DNA from: Curtobacterium flaccumfaciens UCD-AKU
GTDB lineage: Bacteria; Actinomycetota; Actinomycetes; Actinomycetales; Microbacteriaceae
NCBI RefSeq assembly: GCF_000349565.1
Contig: NZ_KB714620.1
Span: 180,245 to 234,682 of the forward strand
Length of the DNA stretch: 54,438 nucleotides
Direction of reading: 5' to 3'
Below the pieces are notes generated by a model, which saw only the letters and a list, made by a program, of their open reading frames with translations, had not been told where the DNA came from and made no database searches. Position numbers and translations under genes: made by a program. Below are positions 42,195 through 52,641 of the stretch, piece after piece. Position 1 is the stretch's first letter. Every line of letters starts with the position of its first letter.

Positions 42195-43238
42195 TCAGTC
42201 GTCGGTGTCCGGGTCGTCGAAGAGCCCCGGCTGCCCGCCGTCGGCCTGCCCCGGGGTGAGGCCGAGGTGCCGCCAGGCACGTGGTGTGGCGATGCGCCCA
42301 CGGGGCGTGCGGGTCACGAGACCGACCCGGACCAGGAACGGTTCGACGACCGACTCGATCGTCTCGGACTCCTCGCCGACGGAGACGGCGAGGGTGTTCA
42401 GACCGACCGGTCCGCCGTCGAACCGGGTCAGCATGGTCTCGACCACGGCGCGGTCGAGCCGGTCGAGCCCGAGTTCGTCGACGTCGTACAGGTCGAGGGC
42501 GCCCTGGACCGCCGCCATGCCGTCGGTGGTGCGGTGCACGAGCGCGTAGTCGCGCACCCGCCGGAGCAGGCGGTTCGCGATGCGCGGGGTGCCGCGGGAA
42601 CGCCCGGCGATCTCGCGCAGGGCGGTCCGGTCGATGTCGAGCTCGAGCAGGTGCGCCGCGCGGATCAGGACCTGTTCGAGCTCGTCCTTCTCGTAGAACT
42701 CCAGGTGGGCGGTGAACCCGAAGCGGTCCCGCAGCGGGTTCGGCAGCAGGCCGGCCCGGGTGGTGGCCCCGACGAGCGTGAAGGGCGCGAGGTCGAGCGG
42801 GATGCTCGTGGCACCCGCGCCCTTGCCCACCATCACGTCGATGCGGAAGTCCTCCATCGCCAGGTAGAGCATCTCTTCTGCCGAGCGGGCCATCCGGTGA
42901 ATCTCGTCGATGAACAGGACCTCGCCGGGGACGAGCGACGAGAGCACGGCCGCCAGGTCACCGGCGTGCTGGATCGCCGGGCCGCTCGACATCCGCAGCG
43001 GGCGCCCCGTCTCGTGCGCGACGATCATCGCGAGCGTGGTCTTGCCGAGGCCGGGAGGACCCGCCATCAGGATGTGGTCGGGCGTGCGCTCCTGCATGCC
43101 GGCGGCCTTGAGGAGCAGGTCGAGTTGCCCGCGGACCTTGCGCTGCCCGACGAACTCGTCGAGCGAGCGCGGACGGAGCGCGCCTTCGAACGCGAGTTCC
43201 TCCTGCGACTCGGCACCGGCGGACGTGATGCCGCTCAT
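42195..43238 (-). CDS. ruvB: Holliday junction branch-migration ATPase RuvB
   Basis: 347 aa. Walker [10 protein letters not shown], Walker B FIDEIHRM, the sensor phrase [21 protein letters not shown] with the arginine finger, and the C-terminal winged helix ([16 protein letters not shown]) are all present. RuvB hexamers drive branch migration with RuvA and resolve junctions with RuvC, encoded just upstream. The ATG overlaps the ruvA stop by 4 bp. Confidence 0.96.
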   Translation of the reverse strand: MSGITSAGAESQEELAFEGALRPRSLDEFVGQRKVRGQLDLLLKAAGMQERTPDHILMAGPPGLGKTTLAMIVAHETGRPLRMSSGPAIQHAGDLAAVLSSLVPGEVLFIDEIHRMARSAEEMLYLAMEDFRIDVMVGKGAGATSIPLDLAPFTLVGATTRAGLLPNPLRDRFGFTAHLEFYEKDELEQVLIRAAHLLELDIDRTALREIAGRSRGTPRIANRLLRRVRDYALVHRTTDGMAAVQGALDLYDVDELGLDRLDRAVVETMLTRFDGGPVGLNTLAVSVGEESETIESVVEPFLVRVGLVTRTPRGRIATPRAWRHLGLTPGQADGGQPGLFDDPDTDD

Positions 43239-43855
43239 CGGCCGGCTGCCGCGGGTCGCAGGGCGCCGAGTGCGGCGCGGAGCAGCGCCTGGGTGCCCAT
43301 CGCGGCGGCGCCTGGCTCGTTGGCGACGGCGTCGTCGACGGCGGCCTGTGCAGCGTCTTCACGCCAGCCGAGGCCGATGAGCGCCGAGACGACGTCGACC
43401 GCTGCGGGGTGCACTGCGGTCCCTCGCGCCGCGGCGACGACGGCGGCCTGTTCGAAGGCCACGAGCTTGCCGGAGAGCGCGACGATGATGAGCTTGGCGG
43501 TCTTCGGGCCGATGCCGGAGACCTTGCGGAACGCGCCGTCGTCCTCGTTCGCGACGGCGTTCGCGATCTGCGCCGGGTCCATGTGGGCCAGGACGCCCAT
43601 CGCGGACTTCGGGCCGACGCCGGACACCCCGCGGAGCAGGTCGAACACCTGCAACGCGTCGGTCGACTCGAAGCCGAAGAGCAGGTGCTCGTCTTCGCGC
43701 ACGATCATCGCGGTCCGCACGAACACCTCGGACCCGTGGCGCATGGTCAGTGCGTGCGCAGGTGTCACGGTGACGGCGTACCCGACTCCCCCGACCTCGA
43801 CCACCACGGCCGAGCCGGCGATGTCGATGCAGGTGCCCCGGAGACTCGCGATCAT
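43235..43855 (-). CDS. ruvA: Holliday junction DNA-binding protein RuvA
   Basis: 206 aa. An N-terminal OB fold ([26 protein letters not shown]) is followed by two helix-hairpin-helix motifs ([29 protein letters not shown]) and the C-terminal RuvB-interacting domain ([19 protein letters not shown]). It binds the four-way junction and loads RuvB. It overlaps ruvC and ruvB by ATGA at both ends. Confidence 0.95.
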   Translation of the reverse strand: MIASLRGTCIDIAGSAVVVEVGGVGYAVTVTPAHALTMRHGSEVFVRTAMIVREDEHLLFGFESTDALQVFDLLRGVSGVGPKSAMGVLAHMDPAQIANAVANEDDGAFRKVSGIGPKTAKLIIVALSGKLVAFEQAAVVAAARGTAVHPAAVDVVSALIGLGWREDAAQAAVDDAVANEPGAAAMGTQALLRAALGALRPAAAGR

Positions 43856-44499
43856 GCTCCGAGCCTAGGGCCGCCCACCGACGACGCGGACCTGCCACGC
43901 TGCGGGCGGGCCGCGGCTGCGGCCGCGCGGGCGAGCGGCGAGTCGGTGGTGCCGCCCTGGGCGTCCCGCCATGCACGCTGTGCCGGGGTGAGGTTCGTGG
44001 CACGCGAGCCGGCGGCGTCGGGTGATCCGAGCCTCCAGGCATGGCACACGGCCAACGCGAGCGCATCGGCGGCGTCGGCCGGCTTCGGGGCCTCGTCGAG
44101 TCCGAGCACGCGCGCGATCATCGTCTGGACCTGCCGCTTGTCGGCGTTGCCGTAGCCGGTGACGGCGGCCTTGACCTCGGACGGGGTGTGCAGCCCGACG
44201 GGCAGGCCGCGGGCCGCCGCGGCGTGCAGCGCCAGGCCGGCCGCCTGCGCGGTGCCCATCACCGTGCGGACGTTCGCCTGCGCGAACACCCGCTCGACCG
44301 CGACCGCGTCGGGGTGGTGCTCGTCGATCTCGGCGGCGATGCCGTCCGCGATCCGGAGCAGCCGCTGCTCGAGCGGCATGTCCGGCGGGGTGCGCACGAC
44401 CGTCACGTGGACGAGTCGTGCGCGCCGGTTCGGTGCGACCTCGACGACGCCGACGCCGCACCGGGTGAGCCCGGGGTCCACCCCGAGCACACGGAGCAC
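43852..44499 (-). CDS. ruvC: Holliday junction resolvase RuvC
   Basis: 215 aa. The RNase H-like fold begins [12 protein letters not shown] (first catalytic Asp), continues with [14 protein letters not shown] (Glu) and ends with the acidic pair in [15 protein letters not shown]. It makes symmetric nicks at four-way junctions. A C-terminal extension of about 40 residues is polar and Ala/Arg-rich. The GTG at 44499 is chosen by the conserved N terminus; the preceding YebC gene ends at 44502, so they are in one unit. Confidence 0.94.
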   Translation of the reverse strand: MLRVLGVDPGLTRCGVGVVEVAPNRRARLVHVTVVRTPPDMPLEQRLLRIADGIAAEIDEHHPDAVAVERVFAQANVRTVMGTAQAAGLALHAAAARGLPVGLHTPSEVKAAVTGYGNADKRQVQTMIARVLGLDEAPKPADAADALALAVCHAWRLGSPDAAGSRATNLTPAQRAWRDAQGGTTDSPLARAAAAAARPQRGRSASSVGGPRLGA

Positions 44500-44501
44500 G
44501 G

Positions 44502-45269
44502 CTACTCGCCCTCGTCCTCGTCGAGCTCGGCCTGGACGTCCGCGGGGATGTCGAAGTTCGAGTAGACGTTCTGCACGTCGTCCGAGTCCTCGAGCGCGTC
44601 GATCAGACGGAACACCTTGCGGGCGGTCTCGGCGTCGACCGGGACCTTCAGCCCGGGCACGAACTCGGCGTCGGCGGAGTCGTAGTCGATCCCGGCGTCC
44701 TGCAGCGCCGTGCGGGCTGCGACCAGGTCGCTCGCCTCGGTGATGATCTCGAAGCCACCGCCCTGGTCGATGACGTCCTCGACACCGGCGTCCAGCACCG
44801 CGGTCATCACGGTGTCCTCGTCCAGGCCGTCGGTCTTCGTGACCGAGATGACTCCCTTGCGCGAGAAGTTGTAGGCGACGCTGCCCGGGTCGGCCATGGT
44901 GCCGCCGTTGCGCGACATCGCGGTCCGGACCTCGGCCGCCGCACGGTTCTTGTTGTCCGTGAGGCACTCGATCAGCATCGCGACGCCGTTCGGGCCGTAG
45001 CCCTCGTACATGATCGTCGTGTACTCGATGGTCTCGCCCGTGAGACCCGCACCGCGCTTGACGGCGCGGTCGATGTTGTCGTTGGGGACCGAGGTCTTCT
45101 TCGCCTTCTGCACGGCGTCGACCAGGGTCGGGTTGCCGGACATGTCGGCACCGCCCATCTTCGCGGCGACCTCGATGTTCTTGATCAGCTTGGCGAACGA
45201 CTTGGCACGGCGCTGGTCGATGACGGCCTTCTTGTGCTTGGTCGTTGCCCACTTGGAATGCCCGGACAC
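44502..45269 (-). CDS. YebC/PmpR (TACO1) family protein
   Basis: 255 aa. The conserved start [35 protein letters not shown] is followed by [28 protein letters not shown] and [22 protein letters not shown], the family signature. Members act as DNA-binding regulators or as translation factors that help ribosomes through difficult sequences; which applies here cannot be told. The GTG start has AAGGAG 7 nt upstream. It heads the yebC-ruvC-ruvA-ruvB unit; TAAACT at 45303-45308 (minus strand) is a possible -10. Confidence 0.93.
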   Translation of the reverse strand: MSGHSKWATTKHKKAVIDQRRAKSFAKLIKNIEVAAKMGGADMSGNPTLVDAVQKAKKTSVPNDNIDRAVKRGAGLTGETIEYTTIMYEGYGPNGVAMLIECLTDNKNRAAAEVRTAMSRNGGTMADPGSVAYNFSRKGVISVTKTDGLDEDTVMTAVLDAGVEDVIDQGGGFEIITEASDLVAARTALQDAGIDYDSADAEFVPGLKVPVDAETARKVFRLIDALEDSDDVQNVYSNFDIPADVQAELDEDEGE

Positions 45270-45435
45270 GGTTCTCCTTGCGTATTGCGGAAAGTCCCGC
45301 TCAGTTTAGCGGCCCACGGGCCGTCCACCGGCCTGGAGGCGCGGCGCGGCTCCGTCATGCCGGCGCGGATCCGGTGGGCGGTCGCGTCCACCGCCCTACG
45401 ATGGTCCGGCAGGGAACGAACCACCAGGGGGACGC

Positions 45436-46752
45436 ATGACCGATCCGTTGTCCGCACTCGCCGCGGCCGTCACCGCGCTGCCCGAGGACCGCGCGCTGCG
45501 CCTGCGGTACGCCGAACTGCTCGCCGACGCCGGGCGGCACGGCGAGGCGATCGAGCAGGCGGGCACCGTGCTGCAGCAGGCACCGGACGACGAGCAGGCC
45601 GCCGGGATCGTGCGGGCGTCCGCCCTCGCCGCCGCGGCCTCACCAGTTGTCGGTCAGGAGAGCCCCGGCGAGGACGGGAGCGGCGAGGACGGCGGGGGCG
45701 AGGACGGCAGCGGCGAGCCGACGGCGGCCCCGGCGACGCCGACGCACGGCGACGGGATCGACTGGTCGGCGCTGGAGCGGTCGATCGCCGACCCGACCGA
45801 AGCGCCGTTCCTCGAGCGGGCGGTGACCGAGGACGGCGAGACGGTCGTAGCCGTGCCCGAGGACGCCGACCCCGTGGTCGAGGTCCGGCGCGAGACCGTC
45901 CGACTCGCCGACGTCGGTGGACTCGAGGCCGTGAAGCGCCGGATCGACGAGTCCTTCCTGCAGCCGATGGCGCACCCGGAGATCGCGGCCGCGTTCGGCA
46001 AGCAGCTCCGCGGGGGCCTGCTCCTGTACGGGCCGCCCGGGTGCGGCAAGACGTTCCTGGCCCGCGCGATCGCCGGCGAGCTCGGTGCGCACTTCCTGTC
46101 CGTGACGCTGACGGACGTGCTCGACAAGTTCATCGGCGAGAGCGAGAAGAACGTGCACCGCGTCTTCCGTGAGGCACGGCGCCACGCCCCCGCGGTGCTG
46201 TTCTTCGACGAGATGGACGCGATCGGCGGGAAGCGCAGCGGCAACACGTCGTCGTCGTTCCGGAACGTGGTGAACCAGCTCCTCGTCGAGATGGACGGCG
46301 TCGACTCGCAGAACGACGGCGTCTACGTGCTCGCCGCGACGAACCACCCGTGGGACGTCGACGCCGCGCTGAAGCGCCCCGGCCGGTTCGACCGGATGGT
46401 CCTGGTCCGCCCACCGGACCAGGACGCCCGCGAGGCGATCCTCCGAGGACACCTGCAGAAGCGCCCGATCGAGGGCATCGACCTCCAGGACCTCGTCCGA
46501 CGGACCCGTGGGTTCTCCGGCGCCGACCTCGAGCACCTCGTCACGACCGCTGCCGAGAAGGCGATGACCGACTCGATCCGGTCCGGTGCCGTGCGACCGG
46601 TGCGGATGCCCGACCTGCGCGACGCCCTCAAGGAGGTCAAGCCCTCCATCGGCCCCTGGGTGCAGGCCGCCCGGAACGTGGCCGAGTACTCGAACAGCAG
46701 CGGCGAGTACGACGACATGGCCGAGTGGTTGCGCGAGGAGCGCGAGCTCTGA
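45436..46752 (+). CDS. TPR-tethered AAA+ ATPase (Vps4/p97-like single AAA domain)
   Basis: 438 aa. Residues 1 to about 60 resemble a short TPR helix pair (LRLRYAELLADAGRHGEAIEQAGTVLQQAPDD). An acidic Gly/Glu/Ser linker (about 75-95) and a connecting region follow. The classical AAA module is complete: GGLEAVKRRI, Walker A GPPGCGKT, pore-like DKFIGESEKNV, Walker B FFDEMDAI, sensor AATNHPWD and the arginine-finger motif ALKRPGRFDR. The tail holds the AAA lid (TRGFSGADLEHLV). AGGGGG lies 4 nt upstream of the ATG. Its stop overlaps the start of the TPR membrane protein (TGATG), so the two probably form one machine. It should remodel or extract a client protein; no protease domain is present. The client is unknown. 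Confidence 0.85.
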   Translation: MTDPLSALAAAVTALPEDRALRLRYAELLADAGRHGEAIEQAGTVLQQAPDDEQAAGIVRASALAAAASPVVGQESPGEDGSGEDGGGEDGSGEPTAAPATPTHGDGIDWSALERSIADPTEAPFLERAVTEDGETVVAVPEDADPVVEVRRETVRLADVGGLEAVKRRIDESFLQPMAHPEIAAAFGKQLRGGLLLYGPPGCGKTFLARAIAGELGAHFLSVTLTDVLDKFIGESEKNVHRVFREARRHAPAVLFFDEMDAIGGKRSGNTSSSFRNVVNQLLVEMDGVDSQNDGVYVLAATNHPWDVDAALKRPGRFDRMVLVRPPDQDAREAILRGHLQKRPIEGIDLQDLVRRTRGFSGADLEHLVTTAAEKAMTDSIRSGAVRPVRMPDLRDALKEVKPSIGPWVQAARNVAEYSNSSGEYDDMAEWLREEREL

Positions 46753-48209
46753 TGGTGGACGCCGTCGACGTCGTCGTCGAACGCGCGGACGCCCTGCTCG
46801 GGTTCGGGCGTCCCGACGAGGCCAGGACGGTGCTCACGGCGGCGGTCGCCGACGCACCGGACGACGTGCGGCTCTGGGCGAGCCTCGCCCGAGCCGAACG
46901 GGCGCGGCACGACCATGCGTCCAGCCGGGTCGCGGCGGAACGCGCGCTGGCGATCGACCCCGAGCACGCCGGCGCGATGTGGACCCGGATCAACGCACTC
47001 CTCGAGACCAAGGAGCGGGTCGAGGCCAAGCGCGCCGCCGACCGCCTGCTCGAACGCAGCCCCGACTGGGCGCAGGCGCACCTGCTCTGGGCCTTCGCGT
47101 ACACCCGGTGGTCACGGGCCAAGCGCACCATCACCGAGGAGCAGATCTGGCCCCTCGCCGACGTGCCGCGGGCCGCGGCCGCCCTCGACCGGGCACTCGA
47201 ACTGGCCCCGCACGACGCCGTTCTCCTCGCTGACGCCGCCGGTTGTTACCGTGCCCTGGCCTGGACGGACGAGACCTACCGGGCGCGGGCGACCGCTGCA
47301 CTGGATCGCGCCCTCGAACTCGATCCGAACGACGAGTGGGTGATGCTCGCGGCGGGATCGGTGCTGTCTGCGCCGGGGCGGGTCGCCAACGCGGCGCAGG
47401 TGCTCGCGCAGCACCCGAGGTCGTGGGAGGCCCTCCGCCGCGTGGACCACGGGGTCTGGAACCTCGTGTCCATCCCGGTGGCGGTCGTCACCTGGCTGCT
47501 GCTCGCCTCGGTCCTCGGCGCCCACGTCGCGGGGGGCGGCGGCGCGAACGTCGTGACGAAGACGCTCGGCTGGGGCGTGACCGGAGTCGGGGCCCTCTGG
47601 GTGCTGGTGGTCGAGGTGGGCTCGTTCGTGGCGTTCCCCCGCGGCCTCCTCCGCCGGACCGTGCGCCGCATCCCGCTCGTCCCGGTCGTCCTCGTGCTGA
47701 CGGCCGTCACGTGGATCGTCGGCACCGCCGTCGCGGTGGTGCTGCTCGCCGGGATCGTGCCACCGGACGGCGACGCTGCCGCCGGGCTCGTCGCGGTCCT
47801 CGCCGTCGCCCTCCTGCTCGAGTCGGCCGCGCGGAGCGCGATCACGATCGCCCTGCGGCGGACGCAGGAGCGATCGGGGCTGTGGGCCGGACCGGTCGCC
47901 GAACGGGGACGCCGCAGAGAAGACGACAGCGACCGGACCGGAGCGCTCCTCGGGGGCCTGGCCGCCCTCGCCGCCTGGCTCCACGTCGCACTGTCGGCGC
48001 CGTCCGTCGCCACCTGGGCAGCCTGGTCGGTACCGCTCCTGCTCGCCGCGCGGGTGTTCGTGTTCCGGTACTCGGCGGAGCTCCTGCGCGCGGACGACGG
48101 ACGACGCCGACCGCGGGCCGTGGTGGATGCCGTGCTCGCGGGCGTGTTCGCCACCGGGGCGGTGGGCGCCGTCGGCCTGCAGGTCGCGACGGCACTCGGC
48201 GTCGTCTGA
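46752..48209 (+). CDS. TPR-containing multi-pass membrane protein, partner of the AAA+ ATPase
   Basis: 485 aa. Residues 1 to about 225 are TPR-like helix pairs (ADALLGFGRPDEARTVLTAAVADAPDD, AERALAIDPEHAGAMWTR, LDRALELAPHDAVLLADA, LDRALELDPNDEWVMLAA). About 240 to 480 contain five or six hydrophobic segments (VWNLVSIPVAVVTWLLLA, ALWVLVVEVGSFVAF, LVPVVLVLTAVTWIVG, GLVAVLAVALLLESAA, AALAAWLHVAL, AVLAGVFATGAVGAVG). A charged Arg/Glu/Asp loop separates the last helices. It starts inside the stop of the AAA gene. It probably anchors the ATPase at the membrane through its N-terminal TPRs. No named family is recognised for the membrane half. Confidence 0.8.
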   Translation: MVDAVDVVVERADALLGFGRPDEARTVLTAAVADAPDDVRLWASLARAERARHDHASSRVAAERALAIDPEHAGAMWTRINALLETKERVEAKRAADRLLERSPDWAQAHLLWAFAYTRWSRAKRTITEEQIWPLADVPRAAAALDRALELAPHDAVLLADAAGCYRALAWTDETYRARATAALDRALELDPNDEWVMLAAGSVLSAPGRVANAAQVLAQHPRSWEALRRVDHGVWNLVSIPVAVVTWLLLASVLGAHVAGGGGANVVTKTLGWGVTGVGALWVLVVEVGSFVAFPRGLLRRTVRRIPLVPVVLVLTAVTWIVGTAVAVVLLAGIVPPDGDAAAGLVAVLAVALLLESAARSAITIALRRTQERSGLWAGPVAERGRRREDDSDRTGALLGGLAALAAWLHVALSAPSVATWAAWSVPLLLAARVFVFRYSAELLRADDGRRRPRAVVDAVLAGVFATGAVGAVGLQVATALGVV

Positions 48210-48289
48210 CCGACGGGCAGGGTTCTTCGCTCGGTGCTCCGTGGTCGGTGCTCGGCGTCGCCGTGCTCCGACGTCGCCGTGCCCCGCGG

Positions 48290-48901
48290 TCAGGCGGTGC
48301 GGACCAGGTCCAGGAACCGGCGGTGGAAGCGGTCCTCGCCAGCGACCTCGGGGTGGAACGCACTCGCGATGACGTTGCCCTGCTGCACCGCGACGACCTG
48401 GCCGTCCGGCAGGGCGCCGAGGACGTGGACGTCGTCACCGCGCTGCTCGACCACCGGGGCGCGGATGAACACCGCGTGCACCGGTGCCTCGCCCAGGTCA
48501 GGCATCGGGATGTCGATCTCGAACGAGTCGTTCTGCGCACCGAATGCGTTGCGCCGCACCGTGGTGTCGAGCACGTCGAGCGTCTGCTGCCCGCTGATGC
48601 CGTCGGTGATCCGCGACGACAGCATGATCATCCCGGCGCAGGTGCCGTAGGTGGGAAGCCCGGCACGGATCGCGTCGGCGAGGGGCTCGGCGACCCCGAA
48701 GGCGCGGGACAGCTTGTCCATCACGCTCGACTCGCCGCCGGGGATCACGACACCGTCGAGGGTCTCGATCTCCTCCGGACGACGGAGTGGCACCACGTCG
48801 GCGCCGAGCTCGGTCAGCGAGGCGATGTGCTCCCGGAAGTCACCCTGCAGCGCCAGGACCCCGACGCGGGGCCGAGCACCGCTCGTCGGACTACCAGCCA
48901 C
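48290..48901 (-). CDS. pdxT: pyridoxal 5-phosphate synthase glutaminase subunit
   Basis: 203 aa class I glutaminase. [12 protein letters not shown], the oxyanion segment PGGESS, the catalytic cysteine in [10 protein letters not shown] and the His-Glu of AFHPEV are visible. It releases ammonia from glutamine and channels it to PdxS. The GTG at 48901 overlaps the pdxS end by 11 bp, typical of a coupled pair. It converges on the TPR membrane protein gene with 80 bp between, where I see no clear terminator. Confidence 0.94.
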   Translation of the reverse strand: MAGSPTSGARPRVGVLALQGDFREHIASLTELGADVVPLRRPEEIETLDGVVIPGGESSVMDKLSRAFGVAEPLADAIRAGLPTYGTCAGMIMLSSRITDGISGQQTLDVLDTTVRRNAFGAQNDSFEIDIPMPDLGEAPVHAVFIRAPVVEQRGDDVHVLGALPDGQVVAVQQGNVIASAFHPEVAGEDRFHRRFLDLVRTA

Positions 48902-49811
48902 GCTCGGCGAGGCGGTGCGGTGCGGGGACGTCGGCGACGTTGATGCCGACCATCGCCTCGCCCAGACCTCGGGAGACCTCGGCGATGACCTTCGGGTCGT
49001 CGTGGAAGGTCGTGGCCTTGACGATCGCAGCGGCACGGGCCGCCGGGTCGCCGGACTTGAAGATGCCGGAACCGACGAACACGCCGTCGGCGCCGAGCTG
49101 CATCATCATCGCGGCGTCGGCCGGGGTGGCGACACCACCGGCGGTGAACAGGACGACGGGGAGCTTGCCGGTGCGGGCGACTTCCTGCACGACGTCGATC
49201 GGGGCCTGGAGCTCCTTGGCGGCGACGTAGAGCTCGTCGTCGCGCAGGTTGCGGAGCGCCGCGATCTCCTTGGTGATGGTGCGGATGTGCTTGGTGGCCT
49301 CGGACACGTCACCCGTGCCGGCCTCGCCCTTGGAGCGGATCATGGCTGCGCCCTCGGTGATGCGGCGGAGCGCTTCGCCCAGGTTGGTGGCACCACAGAC
49401 GAAGGGGGTGGTGAACTTCCACTTGTCGATGTGGTTGACGTAGTCGGCCGGGGACAGCACCTCGGACTCGTCGATGTAGTCGACGCCGAGCTCCTGCAGC
49501 ACCTGCGCCTCGACGAAGTGGCCGATGCGGGCCTTCGCCATGACGGGGATCGACACCGCGGCGATGATCTCCTCGATCATCGAGGGGTCGGACATGCGGG
49601 CGACGCCGCCCTGCGCGCGGATGTCCGCGGGGACGCGCTCGAGGGCCATGACTGCGGTCGCACCGGCTTCTTCCGCGATGCGGGCCTGCTCGGCGTCGAC
49701 GACGTCCATGATCACGCCGCCCTTGAGCATCTCGGCCAGGCCGCGCTTGACGCGGTCGGAGCCGGTGATCGAGGTGCCAGGGGTGCCGGAGGTGCTGGTG
49801 CTGTCGCTCAT
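48891..49811 (-). CDS. pdxS: pyridoxal 5-phosphate synthase lyase subunit
   Basis: 306 aa TIM barrel. [28 protein letters not shown], the lysine-containing [22 protein letters not shown] and [31 protein letters not shown] are hallmark stretches. It assembles vitamin B6 from ribose-5-phosphate, glyceraldehyde-3-phosphate and PdxT-derived ammonia. It lies 13 bp after the HIT gene, so thrS-HIT-pdxS-pdxT probably forms one operon. Confidence 0.96.
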   Translation of the reverse strand: MSDSTSTSGTPGTSITGSDRVKRGLAEMLKGGVIMDVVDAEQARIAEEAGATAVMALERVPADIRAQGGVARMSDPSMIEEIIAAVSIPVMAKARIGHFVEAQVLQELGVDYIDESEVLSPADYVNHIDKWKFTTPFVCGATNLGEALRRITEGAAMIRSKGEAGTGDVSEATKHIRTITKEIAALRNLRDDELYVAAKELQAPIDVVQEVARTGKLPVVLFTAGGVATPADAAMMMQLGADGVFVGSGIFKSGDPAARAAAIVKATTFHDDPKVIAEVSRGLGEAMVGINVADVPAPHRLAERGW

Positions 49812-49824
49812 GATGCCGACCAGT

Positions 49825-50526
49825 CTAGTGCGCCCCGGGCCACCCGTCGGCGACGAGTCGACGGGTCTCGCCGAGCATCTGCGAAATCGACTTCGTCCGG
49901 GCGATGATCGGGAAGAAGTTCGCGTCGGACTGCCACCGCGGAACGATGTGCTGGTGCAGGTGTGCGGCCACCCCGGCGCCGGCGACCTCGCCCTGGTTCA
50001 TGCCGATGTTGAAGCCGTCGCAGTGCGAGACCTCGCGCAGGACCCGCATCGCGGTCTGGGTCAGCTCGCCGATCTCGCGCAGTTCGTCCGGCGTCGCCTC
50101 GTCGTAGAGCGGGACGTGCCGGTACGGGCAGACCAGCAGGTGCCCGTTGTTGTACGGGAACAGGTTGAGCAGCACGTAGGCGTGCTCACCCCGGGCGACG
50201 ATCAGGGCGTCCTCGTCGGACTTCCGTGGTGCTTCGCAGAACGGGCAGTCGTCGTCGTGCCCGCGACCCCGGCCCTCGCGGCCGGCGTCGATGTACGCCA
50301 TCCGGTGCGGGTTCCACAGCCGCTGGAAGGCGTCAGGGACGGCCGCGCCGGTCGCGGCGTCCCGGATGACGAGCGGATCGTCGTCGGACCCGGAACCCGC
50401 GGCACCGGAACCCGCGGCACCGGAACCGAGCGGGCCCGAGGAGCCGGCCACGTCGTCGACGTGACCGGTCCCCGCGAGGCGATCCGGGCCTCCCGGCAGA
50501 TCCGACTGGTCCCGCTGGTCCGTCAT
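49825..50526 (-). CDS. HIT-family nucleotide hydrolase/phosphorylase with low-complexity N-terminal extension
   Basis: 233 aa. The HIT core begins near residue 70 ([12 protein letters not shown]), with a CPFC zinc pair and the triad [10 protein letters not shown]. It resembles actinobacterial Ap4A-degrading HIT proteins encoded beside thrS. The first about 60 residues are an unusual Gly/Ser/Asp-rich extension containing tandem GSGAA repeats. The ATG at 50526 overlaps the thrS stop (ATGA), which fixes the start and makes the extension part of the protein; an internal start cannot be excluded. Confidence 0.88.
   Translation of the reverse strand: MTDQRDQSDLPGGPDRLAGTGHVDDVAGSSGPLGSGAAGSGAAGSGSDDDPLVIRDAATGAAVPDAFQRLWNPHRMAYIDAGREGRGRGHDDDCPFCEAPRKSDEDALIVARGEHAYVLLNLFPYNNGHLLVCPYRHVPLYDEATPDELREIGELTQTAMRVLREVSHCDGFNIGMNQGEVAGAGVAAHLHQHIVPRWQSDANFFPIIARTKSISQMLGETRRLVADGWPGAH
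50391..50430. repeat. 15-bp tandem repeats in the HIT gene N-terminal extension
   Basis: CGGAACCCGCGGCAC occurs at 50391-50405 and 50406-50420, with a partial third copy to about 50430; on the coding strand it encodes GSGAA repeats. Confidence 0.8.
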
Positions 50527-52547
50527 CAGACCTGCGAGCGCTCGCGGATCGCGGTGAGGATGCGGTCCACGGCCTCGTCGACGGGCACCGCGTTGTCCTG
50601 GCGACCGTCGCGGAAGCGGAAGCTGACGGCGCCGGCGTCGCGGTCGTCGCCACCGGCGATGAGCTGGAACGGCACCTTCGCCTTGGTGTGCGTGCGGATC
50701 TTCTTCTGCATGCGGTCGTCCGAGTGGTCGACCTCGGCGCGGACGCCGTGCGTGCGGAGCTTCGCGATGACCTCGTCGAGGTAGTCGCCGTACTCGGCCG
50801 CGACCGGGATGCCGACGACCTGGACGGGCGACAGCCACGCCGGGAACGCACCCGCGTAGTGCTCGGTGAGGACACCGAAGAAGCGCTCGATCGAACCGAA
50901 CAGCGCGCGGTGGATCATCACCGGACGCTGGCGCGAGCCGTCGGCGGCGGTGTAGTCGATGCCGAACCGCTCGGGCAGGTTGAAGTCCAGCTGCACGGTC
51001 GACATCTGCCAGGTGCGACCGATGGCGTCACGCGCCTGCACGGAGATCTTCGGGCCGTAGAACGCCGCACCCGCCGGGTCCGGCACGAGCTCGAGCCCGG
51101 ACTCCTCGGCGACCTGGCGCAGGGTCTCCGTCGCGACGTCCCAGACCTCGTCGTCACCGACGTACTTGTCCGGGTCCTTCGTGGAGAGCTCGAGGTAGAA
51201 GTCGTCGAGGCCGTAGTCGCGCAGGAGCGAGAGCACGAACGCGAGGGTCGTGGTCAGCTCCTCCTTCATCTTCTCCTGCGTGGTGAAGATGTGCGCGTCG
51301 TCCTGGGTCAGGCCGCGCACGCGGGTGAGGCCGTGGATGACGCCGGACTTCTCGTTGCGGTACACCGTGCCGAACTCGAACATCCGGAGCGGCAGGTCGC
51401 GGTAGGAGCGGGGCTGCGACCGGTAGGCCAGGATGTGCATCGGGCAGTTCATCGGCTTGAGGTAGTAGTCGGCGCCCTGGCGGGTGACGTTGCCGTCCTC
51501 GTCGCGTGCCTCGTCCATGTGCATGGCCGGGAACATGCCGTCCTTGTACCAGCCGAGGTGCCCGGAGGTCTCGAACAGGTCGCCCTTGGTGATGTGGGGC
51601 GTGTAGACGAACGAGTAGCCGTTCTCCTCGTGCCGACGGCGCGAGTAGTCCTCCATCTCGCGGCGGATGATGCCGCCCTTCGGGTGGAAGATCGCCAGGC
51701 CGGAACCGATCTCGTCGGGGAACGAGAACAGGTCGAGTTCGGCGCCGAGCTTGCGGTGGTCACGCTTGGCGGCTTCTTCGAGGCGCACCAGGTACGCCTT
51801 GAGCTGGTCCTTGTCGGGCCAGGCGGTGCCGTAGATGCGCTGCAGCTGCGGGTTCTTCTCGGAGCCACGCCAGTAGGCAGCGGCGACGCGCATGAGCTTC
51901 GCGGCGTTGCCGATCCAACGGGTGTGCGGGACGTGCGGGCCGCGGCAGAGGTCCTGCCACAGCACCTCGCCCGACTTCGGGTCGACGTTCTCGTACACCG
52001 TCAGCTCGCCGGCACCGACCTCGACGCTCTCGCCGGAGTCGCCGTCGCTCGCTGCGCCCTTGAGGCCGATGAGCTCCTGCTTGTACGGCTCCCCCGCCAT
52101 CAGCTCGCGTGCCTGCTCGTCGGTGACGACGACGCGACGGAAGCGCTGGGCCTGCTTGACGATGCGGTCCATGCCCTTCTCGATCGCCTTGAGGTCTTCG
52201 GGGGTGAACGGCTCGGCGACGTCGAAGTCGTAGTAGAAGCCGTCGGTGACGGGCGGACCGATGCCGAGCTTGGCGTCCGGGTTGATCTGCTGCACGGCCT
52301 GCGCCAGCACGTGGGCGGCCGAGTGGCGGAGGATGTCGAGCCCGTCCTGCTCCTGCAGGGTGACGGGCTCAGCGGTCTCACCGGCCTGCACGTCCGCCGC
52401 GAGGTCCTTCAGGACGCCGTCGACGCGGATGGCGACGATGCCGCGCGCACCGTCGAAGAGCTCGGTGCCGGTCGTGGTCGTCGTCGCGGTCCGGGGCTCG
52501 GGTGCCTGGGGAAGCTCGGCGGGCGCGGGTGCGACTGACTCGGTCAC
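50526..52547 (-). CDS. thrS: threonine-tRNA ligase
   Basis: 673 aa class II synthetase. A TGS domain is followed by the editing domain ([14 protein letters not shown], the His pair and Cys of the N2 domain), motif 1 to 3 of the catalytic core ([51 protein letters not shown]) and the anticodon-binding domain at the C terminus. The catalytic zinc ligand Cys is in LKPMNCPMH. The start is GTG at 52547, with GAGGAG about 10 nt upstream. The first about 25 residues are a Pro/Ala/Thr-rich extension. Confidence 0.95.
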   Translation of the reverse strand: MTESVAPAPAELPQAPEPRTATTTTTGTELFDGARGIVAIRVDGVLKDLAADVQAGETAEPVTLQEQDGLDILRHSAAHVLAQAVQQINPDAKLGIGPPVTDGFYYDFDVAEPFTPEDLKAIEKGMDRIVKQAQRFRRVVVTDEQARELMAGEPYKQELIGLKGAASDGDSGESVEVGAGELTVYENVDPKSGEVLWQDLCRGPHVPHTRWIGNAAKLMRVAAAYWRGSEKNPQLQRIYGTAWPDKDQLKAYLVRLEEAAKRDHRKLGAELDLFSFPDEIGSGLAIFHPKGGIIRREMEDYSRRRHEENGYSFVYTPHITKGDLFETSGHLGWYKDGMFPAMHMDEARDEDGNVTRQGADYYLKPMNCPMHILAYRSQPRSYRDLPLRMFEFGTVYRNEKSGVIHGLTRVRGLTQDDAHIFTTQEKMKEELTTTLAFVLSLLRDYGLDDFYLELSTKDPDKYVGDDEVWDVATETLRQVAEESGLELVPDPAGAAFYGPKISVQARDAIGRTWQMSTVQLDFNLPERFGIDYTAADGSRQRPVMIHRALFGSIERFFGVLTEHYAGAFPAWLSPVQVVGIPVAAEYGDYLDEVIAKLRTHGVRAEVDHSDDRMQKKIRTHTKAKVPFQLIAGGDDRDAGAVSFRFRDGRQDNAVPVDEAVDRILTAIRERSQV

Positions 52548-52609
52548 GATGATGGGACTCCTCGATCGAAATGGTGCGTCAAGACTAGTGCGAGACGTGC
52601 TCGCGTGCG

Positions 52610-52636
52610 GACGGCCGCGGGCGCTGCTCGGCCGTC
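52610..52636 (-). terminator. possible short hairpin after apt
   Basis: GACGGCCG (52610-52617) and CGGCCGTC (52629-52636) pair perfectly around an 11-nt loop, just past the apt stop on the minus strand and before thrS. Confidence 0.4.
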
Positions 52637-52641
52637 GGCGC

